From positions 1 to 11,913 of the forward strand of contig CAZBXU010000113.1 in assembly GCA_964495755.1 (NCBI GenBank): DNA of 11,913 nt, given 5' to 3'. Origin of the DNA: JAFGQJ01 sp964495755 (GTDB lineage: Bacteria > Spirochaetota > Spirochaetia > SZUA-6 > DRHE01). The notes below the pieces were generated by a model. That model saw only the letters and a program-made list of their open reading frames with translations. It searched no databases and was not told the origin of the DNA. Both the position numbers and the translations under genes were made by a program. Numbering within the stretch: position 1 is the stretch's first letter; each line of letters starts with the position of its first letter. This document shows, one piece after another, positions 5,856-11,913 of the stretch.

Positions 5856-7523
5856 ATGACGTACATCCTTGGTTTAGATTTCGGAACAGATTCGGTTCGG
5901 GCAGTGGTTGTGAATGCCCAAAGCGGCAAGGAAGAGGCCAACCAGGTAGCCTACTACAAACGCTGGAGGAAGGGCCGGTACTGTGATCCGGCCAAAAATC
6001 AGTTCCGGCAGCACCCCCAAGACTACATCGAATCCATGGAAGAGGCAGTCAAAGGAGCACTGGCTCAGCTTTCCGCCGGCGCGGGGAAGGAGGTGGCCGG
6101 TATCGGCATCGACACAACCGGCTCTACCCCCTGTGCCGTGGACAAGGAAGGCACTCCGTTGGCTCTTAAGCCTGAGTTCCAAGACAATCCCAACACCATG
6201 TTCGTCCTGTGGAAAGATCACACGTCGGTCAAAGAAGCGGAACAGATCAACGACCTGGCCCGCAGCTGGGGCGGTGTGGATTACACGAAGTACGAGGGAG
6301 GCATCTACTCCTCAGAATGGTTCTGGGCCAAGATCCTCCACGTGTTGCGGGAAGATCCCCGGGTGGCGGCGGAAGCCTACTCCTGGGTCGAGCATGCCGA
6401 CTGGATGCCCGCCCTGTTGACGGGGAATACGGACCCGCTGAAGCTGAAGCGCAGCCGCTGCGCCGCCGGGCACAAGGCGATGTGGCATCCCGAGTGGGAT
6501 GGGTTGCCTTCCGAAGAGTTCCTGGTCAAGCTCGATCCTCTGCTGAAAGGCTTGCGGGACCGGCTGTATCACGACACCTATACCTCGGATGTGAAAGCCG
6601 GGGAATTAACCGAGGAGTGGGCTCGCCGCTTGGGGATACCTGCGGGAATCGCTGTCGCCGTCGGGGCTTTCGATGCCCATATCGGCGCCGTGGGAGGAGG
6701 AATCGGCCCGGCTACCCTCACCAAGATCATGGGAACCTCAACCTGCGACATGATCGTGGCACCGGAAGGTGAGGTGGGCGGCAAACAAGTCGCCGGGATC
6801 TGCGGCCAGGTGGATGGATCGATCGTACCCGGAATGATCGGATTGGAAGCCGGCCAGTCCGCCTTCGGCGACGTATATGCCTGGCTGGTCAACCTGCTGT
6901 ACTGGCCGCTCCAGTATGCCGAGTCCACTCCGGAGGATCCCGGGCAGAAGGAAAAACTGCGTCAGGATATCAAGGACAAACTTCTCCAGAACCTTACCGA
7001 AGAGGCGGCCCGGATTCCTCCCGGACAGTCGGGGCTCCTCGCCCTGGATTGGCTCAACGGCCGCCGCACACCTGATGCGGATCAGAGCTTGAAAGGTGCA
7101 ATCATCGGATTGAGTCTGGGAACCGACGCTCCGAGGATCTTTCGTGCTCTGGTGGAAGCAACAGCCTATGGCTCCCGAGCGATCGTCGAGCGCTTCCGAG
7201 ACGAGGGAGTAGCCATCAAGGAGGTCGTGGCCCTGGGAGGAATTGCCCAAAAATCCTCCTTCGTCATGCAGGTCACGGCGGATGTGCTGAACATGCCCAT
7301 CAAGGTGGCAACGTCGGAACAGACCTGTGCTCTCGGTGCAGCCATGTTCGCCGCAGTTGCCGCCGGAATCTATGATTCCGTAGCCGCCGCTCAAGGCAAG
7401 ATGGGCAGCGGCTTCAGCAGGACCTACACACCGAATGATGCGAATGCGAAGGTGTACTACGGGCTCTACAAGAAGTATCTGCAGCTGGGCCAGACCCTCG
7501 AGCAGCAGCTTCGGGAGCTATGA
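5856..7523 (+). CDS. araB: Ribulokinase
   Basis: 555 residues, close to E. coli AraB (566). FGGY-family kinase that phosphorylates L-ribulose at O5 with ATP in the cytoplasm. The first actin-like domain begins GLDFGTDSVRAVVV (6-19, phosphate loop) and continues with GIGIDTTGSTP (82-92), FVLWKDHT (116-123) and GGIYSSEWFWAKILHV (148-163), stretches specific to ribulokinases and not to xylulose or glycerol kinases. The candidate catalytic base is D274 in GAFDAHIG. The second domain has MGTSTCD (292-298), GLEAGQSAFGD (329-339), DWLNGRRTP (398-406) and the nucleotide-binding GGIAQKS (461-467) with CALGAAMFAAVAAG near the end. GGAAGG lies upstream of the ATG, and the gap after the isomerase is 15 bp. 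The stop overlaps the AraD start as ATGA, so translation is probably coupled. Assignment is secure from motifs and context. Confidence 0.95.
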   Translation: MTYILGLDFGTDSVRAVVVNAQSGKEEANQVAYYKRWRKGRYCDPAKNQFRQHPQDYIESMEEAVKGALAQLSAGAGKEVAGIGIDTTGSTPCAVDKEGTPLALKPEFQDNPNTMFVLWKDHTSVKEAEQINDLARSWGGVDYTKYEGGIYSSEWFWAKILHVLREDPRVAAEAYSWVEHADWMPALLTGNTDPLKLKRSRCAAGHKAMWHPEWDGLPSEEFLVKLDPLLKGLRDRLYHDTYTSDVKAGELTEEWARRLGIPAGIAVAVGAFDAHIGAVGGGIGPATLTKIMGTSTCDMIVAPEGEVGGKQVAGICGQVDGSIVPGMIGLEAGQSAFGDVYAWLVNLLYWPLQYAESTPEDPGQKEKLRQDIKDKLLQNLTEEAARIPPGQSGLLALDWLNGRRTPDADQSLKGAIIGLSLGTDAPRIFRALVEATAYGSRAIVERFRDEGVAIKEVVALGGIAQKSSFVMQVTADVLNMPIKVATSEQTCALGAAMFAAVAAGIYDSVAAAQGKMGSGFSRTYTPNDANAKVYYGLYKKYLQLGQTLEQQLREL

Positions 7524-8245
7524 GATCGATGGATCGCGCTGCCATTAAACACCTGCAGGAAGAGGTGTACAGAGCCAACCTGGAGCTCAAGGAGAGCGGC
7601 CTGGTGCTGGCCACATTCGGTAATGTCTCCGGAATCGACAGGGCCGGCGGGATCGTTGCCATCAAACCGAGCGGACTGCCTTACGAAGAATTGTCTCCCG
7701 ACAAAATGGTGCTGGTAGATCTGGAGTACAACGTGGTCGAGGGGGAGCTAAATCCATCCTCGGATACGAAAACCCATGTGATGCTGTACAAGGCATTCGA
7801 CGAGATCGGCGGAGTCGTGCATACCCATTCAAAGTACGCCACGGCCTGGGCACAGGCGAAGAAACCCCTCCCCTGCTTCGGGACCACCCATGCCGATATC
7901 TTTTACGGCCCGGTTCCCTGCACTTCAGTCATGCGGGACGATCAGATCCATCGGGATTACGAGGAGGAGACGGCCGTCCAAATCCTGGAAACCTTTGAAC
8001 GCTTCGACTACCGACAGATACCGGGGGTTCTCGTCGCCGGCCACGGCCCATTCACCTGGGGGCAAACACCGGCGAAGGCTGTGTACCACGGTTTGATGCT
8101 TGAATACATCGCAGAAATGAATATCATATCCCTATCCCTCGATCCCAGTTTGAGAGAAATCAAGCAGACACTGCTGGATAAACACTTCTTACGCAAACAT
8201 GGTGAAAACGCCTACTACGGACAACCGGAAAAGGATAAAGGATGA
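7520..8245 (+). CDS. araD: L-ribulose-5-phosphate 4-epimerase
   Basis: 241 residues (E. coli AraD has 231). A class II aldolase-fold, zinc-dependent epimerase that turns L-ribulose 5-phosphate into D-xylulose 5-phosphate by retro-aldol/aldol chemistry and feeds the pentose phosphate pathway. Visible: GNVS (34-37), the phosphate-binding IKPSG (48-52), PSSDTKTH (79-86), zinc histidines H101 and H103 in VVHTHSKYATAWAQ, GTTHADIFYG (121-130) with D126, the third zinc histidine H175 in AGHGPFTWG, and the C-terminal LRKHGENAYYGQ, which carries the tyrosine of AraD catalysis. GTTHAD and AYYGQ mark AraD rather than FucA or RhaD. The ATG at 7520 overlaps the AraB stop and has GGGAG 5 nt upstream; a second Met three codons later is possible. 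The stop overlaps the next start as ATGA. Confidence 0.95.
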   Translation: MRSMDRAAIKHLQEEVYRANLELKESGLVLATFGNVSGIDRAGGIVAIKPSGLPYEELSPDKMVLVDLEYNVVEGELNPSSDTKTHVMLYKAFDEIGGVVHTHSKYATAWAQAKKPLPCFGTTHADIFYGPVPCTSVMRDDQIHRDYEEETAVQILETFERFDYRQIPGVLVAGHGPFTWGQTPAKAVYHGLMLEYIAEMNIISLSLDPSLREIKQTLLDKHFLRKHGENAYYGQPEKDKG

Positions 8246-9336
8246 TCTATAAACCGTACGGTAAAACAGGAAAACAATGCTCGGCCCTTGGATTCGGTGG
8301 AATGCGCTTTAAAAGCATCGACGACCAGGACGCCTGTGTGGAGATGATGATAGAAGCCGCCAAGGGAGGGGTGAACTACTTCGACACCGCTCCCTCCTAC
8401 TTTGGGGTCAAGAGCGAGACCGTCTTTGGGGCCGGATTCAAAGAGCTGCGCAAGCTGAACCTGCCATTCTACTGCGCCACCAAGACCTTCGCCTCGACAG
8501 AGACGGCGATCCGGAAAGAAATCGAGGCCCAGCTGAAGCGTCTCGGACTCGATTCGATCGATTTCTACCACGTGTGGTGCATCATCGACTTGAATACATG
8601 GGAGGAACGCAAGAAAAACGGGGTGGTCACAACGTTTCGAAAGCTGAAAGAAGAAGGGCTGATCAAGCACATCTGCGTTTCCAGTCATCTGATCGGAGAC
8701 CAGATCAAGGAACTTCTCAAAGAGGAGGTGTTCGAAGGCGTTCTGTTCGGTTATTCGGCGTACAACTTCTCGATCCGGGAGAAGGCGTTTGAAACAATCA
8801 GCCGGCGGAATCTGGGCTGCGTGGTCATGAATCCCCTGGGCGGAGGAATCATCCCCGAGAATCCGGAGATCTTCGACTTCATCAAAACCCACGAGGATCA
8901 AAGCGTGGTGGAGGCAGCCCTGCACTTCCTGTTCTCCCACCAACGGATTACCACCGCTTTGGTCGGCTTCGGCAACCTCGAGGAGGTGAAACAAGCCCTG
9001 CACGCGGTGCAGACATACACCGGTGTCGATGAATCACACATCAGCAAGATCAGAGATTCCTTCAAAGAGGCCTTCCTCGATCTTTGCACCGGCTGCCAGT
9101 ACTGCGATCACTGTCCGGAAAAAATACCGGTTCCGAAGCTGATGGACGCCTACAACCACTTTAAGCTCCACGGGAAAATAGATTCAGCTCTGGATCGCCT
9201 GAAATGGCACTGGAACATACCACCCAGCGAGGCGGCCAGATGCACCGAGTGCGGGCAGTGCGAAGAAGCCTGCACCCAGCACCTTCCGATTATCAAGCGG
9301 CTCAAAGAAATCGCCGCTATGGCTCCCACAAAGTAA
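8242..9336 (+). CDS. Aldo/keto reductase with C-terminal ferredoxin-like double Fe-S segment
   Basis: 364 residues. Residues 1 to about 265 form an aldo/keto reductase barrel: IYKPYGKTGKQCSALGFGG start, NYFDTAPSY with D48 and Y53, and ATK with K81. At the usual catalytic His site (DLxxxH) the sequence reads DFYHVW, so the expected position is W112 and a histidine sits two residues earlier (H110). The tail adds CTGCQYCDHCP (C282, C285, C288, C291) and CTECGQCEEAC (C334, C337, C340, C344), eight cysteines able to hold two [4Fe-4S] clusters. Such AKR-ferredoxin proteins are common in anaerobes, and few have a known substrate. AAGGA lies 6 nt before the ATG, which overlaps the AraD stop, so it is co-translated with the arabinose pathway. 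It may move electrons between a ferredoxin-type carrier and a sugar or aldehyde; this is inference. Confidence 0.88.
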   Translation: MIYKPYGKTGKQCSALGFGGMRFKSIDDQDACVEMMIEAAKGGVNYFDTAPSYFGVKSETVFGAGFKELRKLNLPFYCATKTFASTETAIRKEIEAQLKRLGLDSIDFYHVWCIIDLNTWEERKKNGVVTTFRKLKEEGLIKHICVSSHLIGDQIKELLKEEVFEGVLFGYSAYNFSIREKAFETISRRNLGCVVMNPLGGGIIPENPEIFDFIKTHEDQSVVEAALHFLFSHQRITTALVGFGNLEEVKQALHAVQTYTGVDESHISKIRDSFKEAFLDLCTGCQYCDHCPEKIPVPKLMDAYNHFKLHGKIDSALDRLKWHWNIPPSEAARCTECGQCEEACTQHLPIIKRLKEIAAMAPTK

Positions 9337-9354
9337 ATACGAAGGAGAACATTT

Positions 9355-10338
9355 ATGAAGTACCGAGATTTAGGAAAAACCGGGATGAAGATCTCCGAGG
9401 TGAGCTTCGGCTCCTGGGCGATCGGTGCCGGTTGGGGCACGGTGGATGACAAGGACTCACTGGCCGCCCTGCACAAGGCGGTGGATCTGGGGATCAATTT
9501 CATCGATACGGCGGATGTCTACGGCATGGGCCACAGCGAACAGCTGATCGCTCAAATGCGAAAAGAACGTTCGGAGCAGCTCTACGTGGCGACCAAGGCA
9601 GGGCGTAAATTAGATCCTCATGTGGCGGAAAAGTACACTCCCCAAAATATCCGGGGTTTCATCCAAGAAAGCCTGAAAAACCTCAAGGTCGACGCCTTGG
9701 ACCTACTCCAGCTGCACTGCCCGCCTCGAGAGGTGTACTACACGCCCGAACTTTTCGATGCCCTCGATGGTATGGTCAAGGAAGGATTGATCAAAAACTA
9801 TGGTGTGAGTGTCGAGAAGATGGAGGAAGCGTTAAAAGCGATCGAATTCCCCGGCGTCAAGACGGTGCAGATCATCTTCAACATGTTCCGCCAGCGACCC
9901 GCAGAACTGTTCTTCCGCGAGGCCAAAGCGCGAAAGATCGGCGTCATCGTGCGGGTGCCTCTGGCCAGCGGGCTTCTAACCGGAAAGATGACAAGGGAAA
10001 CGAGTTTCGAAAAGGACGATCACCGCAACTACAATCGGGAAGGGCAAGCTTTCGACAGAGGGGAAACTTTCGCCGGCGTGGATTATGAAAAGGGGCTCCA
10101 AGCAGTAGAAGAGCTGAAACGTATCAAGCCCAAGGATTTTACCATGGCTCAATTCGCCCTGAAATGGATCCTCATGCACGATGCCGTATCCTGCACGATT
10201 CCCGGGGCAAAGCGGCCCTCCCAGGTGGAGGACAACTGCCGAGCCTCCGACTTGCCCGATCTGTCCAAACAGGTGCTGGACGGGGTGCGGGAGATCTACG
10301 AGAAATACGTGAAAGCCGACGTTCACTACCGCTGGTAG
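9355..10338 (+). CDS. Aldo/keto reductase
   Basis: 327 residues, full-length single-domain NADPH-type aldo/keto reductase. The start MKYRDLGKTGMKISEVSFGS is typical of the family. The catalytic tetrad is complete: D51 and Y56 in IDTADVYG, K81 in ATKAG, H121 in LLQLHCP. The C-terminal cofactor loop TIPGAKRPSQVEDN (281-294) has the basic residues usually associated with the 2'-phosphate of NADPH. AAGGAG sits about 8 nt before the ATG, 18 bp after the previous gene, so it is the fifth gene of the arabinose operon. Possible roles are reduction of L-arabinose or L-ribulose to a polyol, or of an aldehyde by-product; the sequence does not decide. It is not a duplicate of the preceding reductase: it lacks the Fe-S tail and differs in most motifs. 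Confidence 0.9.
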   Translation: MKYRDLGKTGMKISEVSFGSWAIGAGWGTVDDKDSLAALHKAVDLGINFIDTADVYGMGHSEQLIAQMRKERSEQLYVATKAGRKLDPHVAEKYTPQNIRGFIQESLKNLKVDALDLLQLHCPPREVYYTPELFDALDGMVKEGLIKNYGVSVEKMEEALKAIEFPGVKTVQIIFNMFRQRPAELFFREAKARKIGVIVRVPLASGLLTGKMTRETSFEKDDHRNYNREGQAFDRGETFAGVDYEKGLQAVEELKRIKPKDFTMAQFALKWILMHDAVSCTIPGAKRPSQVEDNCRASDLPDLSKQVLDGVREIYEKYVKADVHYRW

Positions 10339-10343
10339 GGCAC

Positions 10344-10380
10344 GCACGGCGGAGCCTCGCGCGGCCGGGCATTTCTGTCT
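10344..10380 (+). terminator. Weak candidate terminator after the arabinose operon
   Basis: GCACGGC (10344-10350) can pair with GCCGGGC (10364-10370), with one A-G mismatch and a 13-nt loop, and the T-rich ATTTCTGTCT follows. It lies 6 bp past the stop of the second reductase. The stem is imperfect and the T-tract broken, so this is only a candidate. Confidence 0.3.
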
Positions 10381-10433
10381 AAAAACCGCTTAAAATAAGA
10401 CGACTCATCCGATAGTATTAATGAGATCTCCGA

Positions 10434-10461
10434 TTGAAATTTGCATATTTGGAGATACATT
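10434..10461 (+). promoter_or_regulatory. Candidate promoter of the lipoprotein-FecR pair
   Basis: TTGAAA (10434-10439), a 16-bp spacer and TACATT (10456-10461) would start transcription near 10468, 15 nt before the ATG at 10483. The -35 is bracketed by an inverted repeat, ATCTCC (10426-10431) and GGAGAT (10451-10456), which could be an operator. Both hexamers are imperfect and the ribosome-binding site that follows is weak. Confidence 0.4.
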
Positions 10462-10482
10462 AGTAAACAGCGGGTAAAACAG

Positions 10483-10932
10483 ATGAAAAAACCACCGTAT
10501 TTACTGTTAGTGCTGGTCCTCTTCGCCTCCTGCGCTTCGATCCAGCGTTCCAAGGATGAGGGAAATATCGAACGGGTCTCGGAGCTTATCAACACGGGTC
10601 AAGCGGACAAGCTCTTCGCCATGACCGAGCTCCCCTTCCTCCTCGACCAGGAAATCGTACTCTTGGGCAAGGATGTACAGACCTTTTGGAGCACGATCAT
10701 CGAAGTCGGATTCAAAGTCGAGGAACCGGTGCTGGAGCGGGGCGTGAAGATAGGCCCTGACAGCTACAAGGAGTTCTACGATTCCATGGAGGTTCGAACC
10801 TTTTTCAACAAGTACTTGAAGAAGCAATCCCGCCTCCTGGAGTTGAAAACCAACACGGGCCGGCGAATTCTGCTTCTGGTAACGGATACCTTGTTCACCC
10901 GTACCATTCACGGCTTCAAAGGACCGTACTAA
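10483..10932 (+). CDS. Small predicted lipoprotein of unknown function
   Basis: 149 residues from the ATG at 10483. It begins MKKPPYLLLVLVLFASC: two lysines, a hydrophobic stretch and a lipobox-like LFASC with C17 as the lipidated cysteine. The Phe at -3 departs from the strict consensus but fits relaxed lipoboxes such as those of spirochaetes. The mature part (about 130 residues) is charged and mixed alpha/beta in look: GNIERVSELINTGQADKLF, then SYKEFYDSMEVRTFFNKYLKKQ and a beta-like RRILLLVTDTLFTRTIHGF. I recognise no family. An in-frame TTG at 10441 would extend it by 14 residues, but that would bury the signal peptide and lie upstream of the likely transcript start. The stop is one base from the FecR-domain gene, so the two form an operon and probably act together in the cell envelope. 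Confidence 0.8.
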   Translation: MKKPPYLLLVLVLFASCASIQRSKDEGNIERVSELINTGQADKLFAMTELPFLLDQEIVLLGKDVQTFWSTIIEVGFKVEEPVLERGVKIGPDSYKEFYDSMEVRTFFNKYLKKQSRLLELKTNTGRRILLLVTDTLFTRTIHGFKGPY

Positions 10933-10933
10933 C

Positions 10934-11913
10934 ATGAAAAAAATAATTTTTATTGCGATTCTGTTGGTTGCCGTTCTCCTTTCCGGATTTGCCGTTCCCA
11001 ACGACGTGATCTACTCCGAAGGAGATGCCACGGTCAAGTACCAGGAAGGCTATGCAGATGATGTTTTCATCGGTGATGTCTACGACACCGGTGATACCGT
11101 CACCACGGGATTCGACGGCTTCGTCGAGCTGGACCAGGCGGGGCTGGTGCTCAAGATCAACCCGGATACGGTGTTCACCCTTCAGGAGAAGGAGGAGCAA
11201 GGCAAAAAGACCGGTGTGTTCTCCCTTGCTCTGGGTTCGATCAAGTTCCGCTACGACCGCATCACCGGCAAGGAGCCGATGATCCAGACTCCCAGCTGTG
11301 TCGCCGGTGTCCGTGGAACGGAGTTTTCCGTATACGCCGGTGCCGACGGCTCCGCCCTGATCGTGGTGGACTCCGGCCTTGTAGAGGTGGAGTCCGAGGG
11401 CAAGGCGGTACAGCTTACCGCCGCAGAGGGCGTGGAAGTCCAACCCGGCGAGCCGCCGGGTGAAAAGTTCGTGGTGCAGCGCGACCAGATCGACTATCGC
11501 AAATGGAATGAAGACAAGCTCAACGCCATGTTGGCGGATCCAGTTGAGGCGGTGCGCAGGATACGAGACCGAATGGAGTTCTACATCACAAATGCAACGG
11601 ACTACTACTCACTATACTCAGATTTGAAACGACAGCTGGACGCAAAGCGGGAAACCCTTGTAGAAATTACTCAGAAACAAGGAAAAGAAGACGCGCAGAA
11701 GTACGACATAGAAACGATCGCTCCTATCAGAGATAAGACGCGAGCGTCATTCCTGAACTACAGATACTACTCGCTTGCCGCTCTTTCACTTAGAAGATAT
11801 GTAGGCGGCAGAATGTATGTGTTGTTGAAATCCCGATTTATAATCGCTCCGAGGGACAGCACATACAGCGAGTTTTCACGGAACTTCGATGAGTTGTTAC
11901 TCAAATTCGAGAA
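10934..11913 (+). CDS. Secreted FecR-domain protein, cut by window edge
   Basis: 326 codons are present and the frame is open at the right edge. Residues 1-20 (MKKIIFIAILLVAVLLSGFA) form a Sec signal peptide with a likely cut after GFA. The body reads VIYSEGDATVKYQEG, then TGDTVTTGFDGFVELD, LGSIKFRYDRITG, IQTPSCVAGVRGTEFSVYAG and VVDSGLVEVES, the beta-rich pattern of FecR domains (about 30-165), in which a TPxxxxGVRGTEF segment is the hallmark. In classical systems FecR transmits a signal from an outer-membrane receptor to an ECF sigma factor; here there is no N-terminal cytoplasmic domain and no sigma factor nearby, so it is a stand-alone extracytoplasmic version. From about residue 215 the protein turns helical and Tyr-rich (YYSLYS, YRYYSLAALSLRRY), and G+C falls. 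A possible AAAGGA lies 10 nt before the ATG. Function unknown. Confidence 0.85.
   Translation, partial: MKKIIFIAILLVAVLLSGFAVPNDVIYSEGDATVKYQEGYADDVFIGDVYDTGDTVTTGFDGFVELDQAGLVLKINPDTVFTLQEKEEQGKKTGVFSLALGSIKFRYDRITGKEPMIQTPSCVAGVRGTEFSVYAGADGSALIVVDSGLVEVESEGKAVQLTAAEGVEVQPGEPPGEKFVVQRDQIDYRKWNEDKLNAMLADPVEAVRRIRDRMEFYITNATDYYSLYSDLKRQLDAKRETLVEITQKQGKEDAQKYDIETIAPIRDKTRASFLNYRYYSLAALSLRRYVGGRMYVLLKSRFIIAPRDSTYSEFSRNFDELLLKFE

Noticed and set aside
7520..8245. Class II aldolase FucA or RhaD instead of AraD
   Set aside because: GTTHADIFYG and the C-terminal AYYGQ are AraD features, and the adjacent kinase is a clear ribulokinase.
8215..9003. 262-codon minus-strand frame opposite the Fe-S aldo/keto reductase
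   Set aside because: Antisense to a well-supported gene; no start signal or family resemblance. The same applies to 888-1571, 5376-5831 and 6738-7394 on the minus strand and 6209-6772 on the plus strand.
10441..10482. Upstream TTG start for the lipoprotein gene
   Set aside because: It would put 14 residues in front of the signal peptide and lies upstream of the likely transcription start; the ATG at 10483 gives a normal lipoprotein N-terminus.

Overview
The window is a gene-dense stretch of bacterial chromosome, moderately GC-rich by eye (coding parts roughly 55-60% G+C in the places I counted by hand), with strong Shine-Dalgarno sites, ATGA-type gene overlaps and sigma70-like promoters. Nothing in it fixes the taxon. 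The gene types would fit an anaerobic or facultative member of the Spirochaetota: a lipoprotein with a relaxed lipobox, a FecR-domain protein with no sigma factor beside it, a short fucose-isomerase-like enzyme and a ferredoxin-fused aldo/keto reductase. This is an inference only. I see no rRNA, tRNA, CRISPR array, insertion sequence or phage gene.

Layout. (1) 1-366, minus strand: 5' part of an NAD-dependent epimerase/dehydratase gene that runs off the left edge. (2) 367-476: a divergent promoter region in which the two -35 boxes appear to overlap. (3) 477-1727, plus: a PLP-dependent decarboxylase of the diaminopimelate decarboxylase family. (4) 1739-4143, minus: a two-gene unit, a TetR regulator followed by a 595-residue protein that joins an extended SDR to a classical SDR-like half with degraded active-site motifs. 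A perfect 24-bp palindrome just below a well-spaced promoter suggests that the TetR protein represses its own operon. (5) 4179-4430: AT-rich divergent intergenic region with two near-identical 10-bp direct repeats. (6) 4431-10338, plus: a five-gene operon with a FucI/AraA-superfamily isomerase, AraB ribulokinase, AraD epimerase, an aldo/keto reductase with a C-terminal double Fe-S segment, and a second aldo/keto reductase with an intact catalytic tetrad. (7) 10339-10482: a weak candidate terminator, then a candidate promoter. (8) 10483-11913, plus: a small lipoprotein and a secreted FecR-domain protein, cut by the right edge.

How the genes work together. AraB and AraD are recognisable at length and define an L-arabinose route: L-arabinose to L-ribulose, L-ribulose 5-phosphate, then D-xylulose 5-phosphate. 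The operon has no classical AraA. The 469-residue FucI-like protein occupies that slot, so the simplest reading is a non-orthologous L-arabinose isomerase. The two reductases are translated with the pathway and suggest a redox branch (sugar/polyol or aldehyde reduction), one of them possibly linked to ferredoxin-type electron carriers. No transporter is encoded in the operon. The lipoprotein/FecR pair looks like an envelope module unrelated to sugar use.
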